From Rhodeus uyekii (lineage: Eukaryota > Chordata > Actinopteri > Cypriniformes > Acheilognathidae), in assembly GCA_037043235.1 (NCBI GenBank), contig JAWRVZ010000256.1, forward strand, positions 310,001 to 374,000: a DNA stretch of 64,000 nucleotides. Direction: 5' to 3'. The notes below the pieces were generated by a model, which was given only the letters and a program-made list of their open reading frames with translations, ran no database searches and was not told where the DNA came from. This document shows, piece by piece, positions 54,096 to 64,000 of the stretch; within the stretch, counting starts at the first letter, position 1, and every line of letters starts with the position of its first letter. The position numbers and the translations under genes were made by a program.

Positions 54096-55200
54096 ATGCA
54101 TCCATCCGGGGAGTCATTCAGAGGTTATGATTTTTGGGGGACTGTTGTTATTGGATATCATGCTCCGCTTCGGGCCGCCATTGGTCTGGCGCTTGTCAGT
54201 CTACGGCGCGCCGCCGCTCGTGAACGCGCTGCGCAGACAGTGCACGACACGCAAGTGGCCAGAGAGTGTCTGGAGTCTGTCTGAAACTGATAAAAATGGT
54301 GATGGAGTTTATCCAGAGTCTCGCTCACAGTCAATAGAAAAACAAAGGGAGACAGAGCGGGATTTTACAATCATCCAACACTGTAGCCATTTCGTAGCTT
54401 GAAAACTAGATTCTATTGTAGCGCATTTCAAAGTTTTATTCCATGTTTTTTCCACCAGACAGACAGTTCATTAATTCACAGGTAAGATGATCGCGGTGGG
54501 GCGCAAAGCTTTTTGTCTGATACAGTCTGCCGTTGTTATGGTGATTGTGTTTTCATGAATATATTAGTACCAACTGTGTGCGATGTTGCTTAATCGTAGC
54601 AAACAGGACGACGCGTGTAAAGCGCTGCTCGGACGCAGGGTGGTCATTTTAATGTGATTACATGTTACCGCATGTCGTTCGGCGGGAAGAAGAAAGAGTT
54701 TATCGCGAGCATCTCTCCAGACAGATGACGCACCTGAGCTCACGTGAGCGCTTTCTCATTAACCCCATGAACTCGTGATGCCACAACAGCGTGTCTGTCG
54801 TGTGAAGATCAGCGGTTCAGGAGCGAATACAGCACGGGAAAGATCATGCCGTTATGCGCACAGTCGTCTGCCGTTTATCCGCAATTCAAGGCCCGTCTCT
54901 TTGTGCGCGAAGTTTTCGCTTGCGGTGGACGACCGCGTTGTGATTCATCATGTTTTGGCATTTAAACTGTTTCCTAGAGCAAAAAAGTAGTTTTTTTAAG
55001 GTAAAGAGGCGGGTAATCTAACGGCAGTACGTGTGATTCTAAGGCATTTGGCAAAACTACTTCCAAATAAATGAACGCCTAAAGCTCCTCGCGCGTTCCC
55101 GTGTCTGTAATCACGCGACGGCGCTGACTTGTATCTCCGGTCACAGCTCGCAACTGGTGTCAGTTCTGTTCTGTTCTGTTGCGCGCTTGGATGGTATCGT
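54096..55200 (+). promoter_or_regulatory. CpG-rich block, candidate divergent promoter
   Basis: CpG dinucleotides are frequent from about 54160 to 55200 (for example CTACGGCGCGCCGCCGCTCG near 54202-54221) in otherwise AT-rich surroundings. A consensus donor CACAG|GTAAGA at 54481/54482 suggests a non-coding first exon on the + strand. In human the gene divergent from RBM33 is CNPY1, so this could be the cnpy1 promoter, but no Canopy coding sequence is visible. The 91-residue open frame at 54127-54402 has no recognisable domain. Confidence 0.45.
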
Positions 55201-58200
55201 CCATAAATGGTTCGTTCCCCAATAGCTAACGTATTATCGCATTGACTTGACTAATGCTAAAACTTCAGAATTTCAGTATAAAATTGATCATAAGTCCCCA
55301 TAAGTTATAAAATATAACTCGACTTTATTCAAACAACAATAATACAGGGAAGTCTATAGTTGGAGGAAAGTCATGATTACATTGTTTTTTCTCCTGCAGT
55401 GTTTTTTGTTCAATTTGTTTAATGTCGATTTCAAACACATAGTTCAAATCTGTCTTCTATTACAATAATTTGAGTGGATTTTAAATTCCCAGTATAATCA
55501 TATTTGTTCTTGGGTGATGTGAACAGAATACTGACATAAATCCAGACAAAGAATTATTAACAGAAAGCTATTATTTTTCTGAAAGGATAACTTTCCCCCC
55601 CCCCCCTCAGGACAAGCATGTTTTCATTTTTATCATGTTTCATAAATGTTAAGTTGGGGAAAGTTGCCTCATTTATATTTGGGCTTGTTGTTACGTTTTG
55701 AAAAAGTTACACATTTCTATAACTTCTAAATTGCCATATTTGTAAAGAACAATGGTTTGAGATTTTAGTTTGTGAATGTTTGTGTTTGCAATTTTCTTTG
55801 TTTTAATTCTGTGGAAGAGGCTGATTAAGGGTCATTGTACCCCATATACTGTTATGTGACAACGTCCCCTGCCGCAAAAGGTCAACGAGTGTGTAATAAA
55901 CTGCTTTATGTTCCATCGGAAAATAATGCTGAGTATTTTTTCCCCCAAAACTTTATTGACTAGAAAATTCAGAGAAATATTCACTGACGTGAAAAGGTTC
56001 CCCTTTATTATTTATCATTTAATAAGGACATTTATGATTAGGCATTTTCTTAAGTAGGCCATTTATTTTATATTTTTGTTATACCGTATTTCCTTGCTGT
56101 ATTTAAAAGGTAATTGATTCTGGTATTATATTGACTTTATCATGATCATGGATTAATGAATATAAAATGCAGTGCATTGTGTCAGGATTCATTTGTGGCG
56201 TGCAGACCAAAACATTTCAGATCTGGTAACGGGCTTCCATGCTGTCTTGCAGACTTGTTTTTTAATAACTTTACATTTATTGGTCTGAAGTTTTTCAAGT
56301 GTTAGAACAGTCCTGCTTTCTTCATCTTTAATTGTTCTAAATCAACCTTTTTTGACCAGTTGTGTGTTCGTATTGGTCCAGATTTTAATCAGTTGCCCAT
56401 GTTGCTTGGCTTTGCATGATCATGCATTCATAGTTTTAAAGCAGACAGAGACATCTCTCTTTGATATTGTTATTAAATAATCAGTCATAGGACTCAACTT
56501 TTCAGTCATATGCAAAACAAGATGGCTGCTTCACAGGAGGCACAAGGATATACATTGGTAGATATAGTGGTCCGTCCTTTATATTATATTTTGAGTGCAT
56601 GTAAAGTGTCTCAGCGAGAGAAATTGGGACTCTGCACTCAGTGGCTGGTATCATGCCCTGGTCCAGAGGGTTGTGCAATCAAAACACCCAAGCTAAAATA
56701 TTAGTTACAGTAATTGAATAGATATTGCATATTTGTTGCATATATGTTGCATATTATAAGTAATTATAATGTATTATCTAAGCACAGGGAAGTAACAAAT
56801 AAAAAAGTAAAATAAGGAAAAGAATATAGATACATATAACAAAAAAGAAAAAAAGCCTATTCTTTGAAGGTCACACAAGGTTATGGTGAGAAATTTTGTA
56901 ATTCGTGTTGCAATAGTAGATGGCATTTCATAAGTTCTTTTTGTGTATGACGTTATAATTAAAATTAAAATGGTTTATGACGCATGGAAATATATATTTA
57001 GAATGTGATGAATCTTATTTACGATGGCTCGTGTATATAATGTAGTATATAAAGCAAGAGTTCCATTCAATCAAAAGCTTAGTAAGTAATTGCAGAATAA
57101 TTTTTAGTCATACTGTTATATTAGACACAATTTGCTAAAATAACACGTATGCAAGTTTTAGATTTTTGTGGTATTTAGGGGGAAGACTAATGAAATTAAG
57201 CACTGAATTATTCCTATTTTAATCGTAGTCATTTTGACTGTACAAATAAGCTTTCACGATAATGCTTTTTGTTATGGGTATCTGCTAACTATTTTATTAA
57301 ATTTTTTTATATGGAGTATATTACATTTTGAGGCAGATGGTCCATTTAGAATAGGTGTGGCTCACATTTATGAGACGCTTAGAGAAATCTTTTCTGTTTA
57401 AAGTATTTTTGTTGCCTACAGCACAAACTGATTTACAAATATTTTCTGCTAATTTCAGCAGATCTGCGCATGCATGTTCATTTTGAGGTTTTCGCTATTG
57501 TAATGATTGACGGTATTATAAATGCGCCGTTGCACACTTCTGAATATCAGTTCACCTTACAGGCCTATCAGTTTCCAACCTCAGTACTCCATTCATGTTT
57601 CAACTGGTCAAGCTGTGTGTGTAAGTGTAAGCTAGTTGGTTTATCTCACAGGACTGTAAAGTGTTTGGTTTTGATGTTTTTGAAAATAAAAATGTTATGC
57701 ACGTCAACAACTTGTTGATGTAATTACGTTCCTATTCTACTAGTATATCTATTTAAAGTATTATCAGATTTTTTTATGCTTGTACAGTGATAAAAATTAT
57801 GATTTAACCATCTGCTATGATTTCATGTTTATTGAGCACGATAAAAAATACGATTTTTAAATTAAATATGGAAAAAAAGTATGTTATTCTTTAATTGTGA
57901 TAAGTGTAAAGAAATGTAAAAGTAATTATGATGCTATTGATATAACGTCAGGTCTATCAATTTGAGTGTATATGTATGTGTGTGTGTAAAAACTTTTACT
58001 AATTTTAATTCTTTGTGTTTGGCCTTTCTTGATAGGAAGGAGGATTCAGCTACACTTAAAGGTGGTACCAGTGTTCTGGAGTTGTTCTGCCGTGCTGACG
58101 GTAGGTTTAAAAGGCCATTTCCCACCCAGTACTCTGTGAAGCACATTTGAGCTTGTCATGGAGAGAGAGGTGGAACGGCAGGAATGCAGAGATGTGTGCA

Positions 58201-61200
58201 AAGGTGCGATTATGAAAGCCTGCAGGCTGATGAGAGTGCATCAGAGAAGCTAATGCTAACCGAAATGAGTCTGTTTTCTTTTGTCAAATGTGACGTTTGA
58301 AACGTTGCTGAGTAATCGCACTTTCAGCTTTGCACACCAATCATTTTCAGTACTCACTTCTCATATGAATTTCTAACTGATTTCTTCATTGAACGCAATG
58401 ATTAGACTGGTTGATTAATGGACAGGTAAAAAAAAAGGATATGCACAGACAGTAGAAAAAGCTTAGTTTAATGTGAAGGTTACAGGGAAACTCTTCTCAA
58501 CAGTCATTTTTATGGCTTCATATGGATGGTTAAAAGCTGCAGAAATGTTTTCTTGTGTGTGTGTGTGTGTGTGAGAAATAATATATCACCAAATGAAATG
58601 GCAGCCATTTTTATTGCAGTGTCCAACAGCGCCCCCCGGGTCTCTCTGTAGCTCTTGTGGAGCGAGCTTATGGATTTTGTGTGTGAAAGAACAAGAATCT
58701 CACTCTCCTGCATTGCTTGCATATATTCAATATCAAAGCCACAATGGCATTTTAAAGGGATCACTGGCAGGCAGCCAAAGCCCAGAGCCTCTCTCCTTTT
58801 GGTGGCTGTCCTGGCTTACTTGCTTTCTTCCTTTTACTCATGTCCTCGTGCTGATGGCAGTATAACGTCTGACTCTTCTCAAAGCTTTACCCAAGTGCTG
58901 AAGCGAGACGTTGGATGTATTAGGACAGCTGCCTCCATTTTAGGGAGGAGTTTTGCAGAGGAAGATGGATACCCTTTCCACTGTACCAGAATTTGCAGCG
59001 TGAATCAGTTCAGACTTGAGGCATCGCCAGCAATACTTAGCTATGTTTTGCTACTCAATGATCGTTTGTTAAACGAACGTGATCGATTTACCCGCAATTT
59101 GCTCCGATCGCGTTTGTTCTGTTTTTATGAGATTGTAAATTTGGTGGTGCTGTGGGTGCAAATCTGACCAGTCTCAAACTGAAGCAAATGTGCTTTTTAT
59201 GGCTCTACTTTTGAGACTTCCACCTAGCTGTAATGACACTGGCAGAATTTATTTATTTTTTATTTTTTTGCCACACAGATTTTTTATCTGCTTTTTAAAT
59301 GCATTTCTGGAAGTGATATTGTTTGTTACAAATATCCAAATAAAATGGTGCCTTCAGGCTCTCAGGATTTCACTGGTAAATGATGATGTGCTCTAATCTG
59401 CTGTGAAATGATATTTGTCTTATTTCATTGTGTATTACACAGCCATGTTTAGATTTTTTTTAATCCCTAGGTAGCACATTAGACAGATAGTATGACTCTA
59501 AAATGTTATAAAATCACACATTACTTATTTTACAGTATTTTAACTAAAGTTTTAGTCTTTGAATTGTGCCCTTTACATTATGTATTTATTAAATTATTTA
59601 AAATTCTTTATTCATTGTTGTTTGAATATTGTGTTTTATGTTCCCTATCCTTATCTCTATCGTTAGTATCACAAATAATGTGTGCACATTATGTTGTAAA
59701 AGTTCACTGAAGTGTATAAATCTAGGAAAAAGAAATACGTTTTGAAAAGTATAGTGTTCGTTAAAAAATAATTTTCCTGATTCGTGTAAATACAAGGTTA
59801 AATGTAATCCGTTTATTTTAAATAGCTTTGATAAATCGATGTTGTCTTGTCATGAAAAATTTTATTAAAATGTTTCGTCGCTGTAGATTGAATTATTTGT
59901 GTAAGCATTGTTATTCTTGATGTTATTGCAATAAAAATGTCCTTTAAATGACTGTTTGTGCTTGATAAAAATAAATTCATGTGATATGAGCAAGACTGGT
60001 GTAGAGTGTGAATGAAGCCACAAAGGTGCTATTGACAGTGTGTGTGTGTGTGTTGGAGGGTAGATTTGTGGCTTAGTGTCTGAGGCCTTGTCCTTCAGTA
60101 TCTGAGGTACACAATGTTCTGGAAGATTCGGCTTCTTGAGTGACCCATTGGCCCTGAAATCATGCTCGTAACTGAAAAAGCTTTGAAACGCGAGATTTAT
60201 GAGGGGTTTTTCCGTGATTATTGGTATAGCTAGAAGTAGTATTTTTTTATTTTACAGGAATACTGTATAAAACAGAATTTTAAGTTTGATCATAAAATTT
60301 GTAATGCAAATTATAGAAAGGTTTGATTTGCTTTCACATTTGCCCTAATGTATTTCAATAATTCTTTTGTGATGATAATGTATAATGAAAGTTTAACGCG
60401 CTTAAACTTTTTAAAAGGACAAATGTAAGTGCACATTATGTAATAATGTACAATGAATATATAATTCAGTATATATTCTGAATTATAGCAATATTGGTAC
60501 TGTGTGTGATTATAATGGGGGAAAGAAGAATGGCTTACATATATTACGTATAAGTTCTAAAATTATATTTACTAAAAGTTTGAAAATTTTAGTTTGTTCT
60601 AAACCTATCCGTGATGAGATTTCAGATAATTTATTATTTCTTATTTCTGTATAATGTTTTATCTGTATATTTGTTTGCTCTTTATAAATATCAGCACTAT
60701 GTAATGTTCTTTAATACCATTTCAGGAGTACTTGTGGATTTATATTTTCAGAGATTTAGCTTTACGTGAATTATTTTATCCCTAAAATCTAGTAAATGAT
60801 GTTTTTTGATGCATGCTAAAACAAAGCTGTTCGAATTTAGCGTCCGTCGCTTATTCTTCGTCACAGTTTGTTTACAGAAAATTTGTCTTGAGGATTGACA
60901 CAACTTCATGCCATCGTGTCAGTCGTTTCATAGAGCATTCATAATTATTTGAACCGGAGAGTAAACATCGATTTAATAATGGCTAGCCAGAGCAAGCATA
61001 ACTGATTCAAGGCTATGACAGATGAAATGCCAGTCTTTGCTAAGGGTAGTTCATTTGGTTTACTTCGTGAACTCCATGAATGATTGGTGAGTCCTGCTGC
61101 CTCAGCTAGCATCCTTTTAACATGTAGCATGTAAGGCCAAACACACAGCTCAATGTTAGGTGTGAACATTGTACTACTTTTTGAAGTGCTGCGTCTTTGC

Positions 61201-61430
61201 ATACTTTCATTTCTATTTAATGGCTTTTCAAATGTGTAATATAGTGTGTGCTCTCACTCGTTGAGTGATTTTTGAAATCTTTGCTATTTTGTTTGGGTGT
61301 TCGATCAGCCTACGAGTTCAAAGCTTAATATTAAATAACTGTGTTCAGGCTTCATTTTCAAATATGCTTCCATTTCTCATTGCATGACGTTATTTATGTT
61401 TCACTTGCGCTTTAAATGTATATGTATATA

Positions 61431-61478
61431 TGCATGTTTTCTAAGCTGTCTGAATGATTCATTAAGTGTTAAAGGAGA
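61431..61478 (+). repeat. Duplicated 45-bp block, copy 1
   Basis: The core CTAAGCTGTCTGAATGATTC followed by ATTAAGTG and AGGAGAG is shared with 63181-63226 in the same orientation. It does not belong to any repeat I recognise. Confidence 0.8.
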
Positions 61479-61979
61479 GGTAGAAAGAATGTTTGTTCAT
61501 TCCATCATCCCTAAAGGAATAATATTTTACTGAAATATAATTTATACTCTCTCTCTCTCTCCCTCTCCCCCCTCTCTCACTTTTCCTTTTTCACAGCTGC
61601 TGATCACTTAATGGCCTTTTAAATATTCGTAACGATGCAATGAATCCCTGTATGCCACTTTTTGATGTAAAATCTCTGATAAACCTCACTGCTCCTCCAT
61701 TGCTGTGACTGTATTCGTCAAATATTGCTATAACAGTATAATGTTAAAGAGCATCTTCATTTGTTCTTTTGATATTGCTGTTCTGTTTTATTCTTTCCCT
61801 GTCTTCAGCTGTGGTTGTATATTTTCTTGATCTCAAGAGGTGATACTCGGATTTAACCTCGACCCACCCCTTTCTTATTCTGTCAGGTGCTGAGGCTCGC
61901 CAAACAGTTAAAGCGTTCAGGCTCATTAACAGTTACAGGGGTAAATTTCGTTTTGATGCCAGTCTGCTAAAGCATGTGT

Positions 61980-62320
61980 TGATGGGTTGAAAACCAAATG
62001 AACTGGTCACACTGATTAAAGGCCAAGTGGTTAATCCTAGCAAAGAGTCTGACGTAAACACCAAATGAACACTGCAACTCTTCGATAAGAAAGAGCTGCG
62101 CTTAAGCACACAAACATCCCAAATATCAATTTCACGTCTGATCTCCCACTGACACTCTACGTGTGAGAGTGCAGGGGTTACACCAAAAAGCGTCTTGGCA
62201 ATAGTATCATGTTATCTCCTATCAATTAGGGCCTAAAGGGGATTAACCTCTGCAACACAGAGGAAGCTGATAGGATCACTGTTGAATTTTAGGGGTCATC
62301 TGTTTCTCTCATTAGTGATG
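61980..62320. promoter_or_regulatory. Candidate conserved non-coding element
   Basis: Complex, balanced sequence has several homeobox cores (ATCAATTAGG at 62221, GGATTAACC at 62240, CATTAGTGATGA) and paired inverted motifs. It sits in the block syntenic with CNPY1/EN2, where midbrain-hindbrain enhancers would be expected. Not proven. Confidence 0.35.
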
Positions 62321-63180
62321 ACCTCTCCCTCTTTCTCTCTCTCCGCCTCTCTGTCTGCCTCTCTCTGTCATTTTTATATGTTTGCTAGTTTAATAGGGGA
62401 AGTAGACTGATATGTTTGTGTGGACATGTTATCATGGATGTCTTTTGGATGGAGGGTTAGATATTCGGTGATTAGTCATGCTGTATTGTGTTATGCTGGT
62501 GTTGTTCAGGTGAGAGTGAATCAGCAATGTATTCAGAGTTGACAGCTTTTCTCTTATAACAAGGCCCGCAGAATGAAACTCAATGGTTTGAGTTTGGCTA
62601 ATGTTAGTGTATCTTGGCACACAGGGAATAAACTGCTGCGGACCTTACATGAACCTGTGAAAAGTTTGATTTTATAACAATAACTTTAAGATGCCCGAGT
62701 ATTATTTTGAAAATGTTTAATTTAAAAATAACAATCATGAAAAGTGCAAAGAAAGACAGTATATAAAATGTAAGGCCTTTAGTAGTTCACCTGACAATGA
62801 AACTTTACTAACAAAACATCTTCATGCTGTTCCAAAACTTTTTCTTTTTCTTTTGTGGAATATAAAATTAAATATTTAGTGTAATGTCCAAGCTGCTCAT
62901 TTCCAAACAATGAAAGTGGATGGTCTGCTAAATTAATCATTTTCAGTGTCAACTTCCCACCATAATAGTAGAAAAATGACATACAGATATAGAGAAATGA
63001 GATGGTGGCACATCCACCCTGGGTGAATTTAAAAAAATGTTTTTATCAGCCTACATTGTTCAGACCTTCACAAAACTCAAAACAAACATTTTCAAATGCG
63101 TTCCTTTCCCTGTCTCCTTGCAAAGATTTTCTCAGTTATATACATGGTTATTTGTTTCTCTCTTTATTTATTTTTTTATT

Positions 63181-63226
63181 TGCATGCTTCCTAAGCTGTC
63201 TGAGTGATTCATTAAGTTTAGGAGAG
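63181..63226 (+). repeat. Duplicated 45-bp block, copy 2
   Basis: The core CTAAGCTGTCTGAGTGATTC followed by ATTAAG and AGGAGAG matches copy 1 with only a few changes. Confidence 0.8.
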
Positions 63227-64000
63227 CCATGAGGGCCACAGACTCTTACAAGGTGGCATGAAGAATAACCCAACGTCCCTTGCTGTATTAATCATGATTA
63301 TAATAATAATAATCCGTTTAATAATGCATACTGTGCTTTTAACTCTTGAGTTTTATTAACTGTTAAATAATCAAAGCCGCCACTTAGTAGATTTTCTGTG
63401 AATCAAACCAAGTACATTATATCTGATTTTATTGATGGTTCCATGTCTTAGTTTGGGGATAGCCAATGACAATTTAGAATATTGGGGTTGGCCAATCAGA
63501 TTTAGGTCTTCTATCTGGACTTTTTTTCTTCATGAAATATTCCTGCTACTATGCTTTGCTACTTTGTGCATGTAAATTAAGGTAGTTAGGACAATCCTTT
63601 TTATAAGTTGAAATGTCCTACTATGTGAAAGGATTTACTTTAAAAAAAAATTAAATTCTGTTATTTCATATATGATTCTTTTTGACCTTGTATTAATTGA
63701 GAGACTACAGTTCAATGTTTGTACTTTTAAATATTCCTTTTGTCAGACTGCAGGACCATTTGAAATGAAAGGCAGAGAGGTGTTTAAAAATGTAGACAGA
63801 CCTAAGAAAAAGTAAAAAAGAAAAGGTGAACAGTTAAAAGACTTAAGATATTAATTTCCCCTTACATGTACAATATACATTTTAACCAAAAATCTTGACG
63901 TTGTCATCTTGGTGCGTTTATGGTCAAATTCAAAAGAAAAAAGAAAATACCAAATTATATTTATGAAACAGTTAAATTTAACTACTGTTATTTTTAGAAA

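Larger units (their letters stand above)
55201..64000. other. Right flank: probable intron or intergenic sequence
   Basis: No coding exon with recognisable protein was found on either strand. It holds a C-run (55589-55606), GT repeats (58555-58573, 60040-60053), TC-rich tracts (61547-61578, 62325-62368), a 45-bp block present twice (61431-61478, 63181-63226) and a candidate conserved element (61980-62320). It might be the first intron of the + strand gene whose promoter is near 54.2 kb. Confidence 0.5.

Noticed and set aside
58628..58642. CTCF-like AGCGCCCCCCGGGTC
   Set aside because: Only the GC core matches; several other positions disagree with the consensus.
58655..59167. 170-residue + strand open frame, the longest in the right flank
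   Set aside because: No known motif, no Canopy-type cysteine pattern and no convincing splice context; probably chance.
1..64000. CRISPR arrays, phage genes or bacterial operons
   Set aside because: No regularly spaced repeats, and the exon-intron structure and transposons are clearly vertebrate.

Overview
The window is vertebrate nuclear DNA from a teleost, most likely a cypriniform (carp/danio-type) fish. Evidence is interrupted coding sequence with GT-AG introns, teleost-type DNA transposons (Tc1/mariner, pogo/Tigger, hAT, PIF/Harbinger), tRNA-derived SINEs, and a Sonic hedgehog protein close to, but not identical with, remembered zebrafish Shha. There are no operons, ribosome binding sites or CRISPR arrays.

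Layout. (1) 1-5068, + strand: the 3' part of sonic hedgehog a (shha). The window opens inside intron 1; exon 2 is 2675-2936, intron 2 is 2937-4373, and exon 3 runs from 4374 to the stop at 5066-5068. Exon 1 lies upstream of the window. Both introns are where midline (notochord and floor plate) enhancers are known in zebrafish. (2) 5069-about 8100: shha 3' UTR and a short intergenic gap with candidate regulatory sequence. (3) about 8100-49730, - strand: a complete RNA-binding motif protein 33 gene (rbm33, presumably rbm33a), tail-to-tail with shha. I assembled 19 coding exons with consistent phases, giving 3564 nt and 1187 residues, close to human RBM33 (about 1170). Nearly all remaining sequence from 13 to 50 kb is its introns, which hold most of the transposons. 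(4) 49731-54000: rbm33a promoter, then a composite inverted-repeat transposon with a Tc1-like element inside one arm. (5) 54000-64000: a CpG-rich block with a possible non-coding first exon on the + strand, then sequence without recognisable coding exons. By synteny with the human SHH-RBM33-CNPY1-EN2 order this could be the 5' end of cnpy1, but no Canopy coding exon is visible.

The genes are linked by conserved synteny rather than by pathway. shha encodes a secreted morphogen. rbm33a encodes a nuclear RNA-binding/export protein whose introns may carry long-range regulatory DNA for the neighbours. The most unusual findings are a run of five consecutive frame-preserving exons in the disordered part of Rbm33, a near-intact Tc1-type element with one frameshift, a long-inverted-repeat element carrying what looks like a spliced terminal coding exon, a cluster of three GC-rich hairpins inside an rbm33a intron, and a 45-bp block duplicated 1.75 kb apart in the right flank. 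Nothing was run against a database; family names rest on recognition of motifs and structure.
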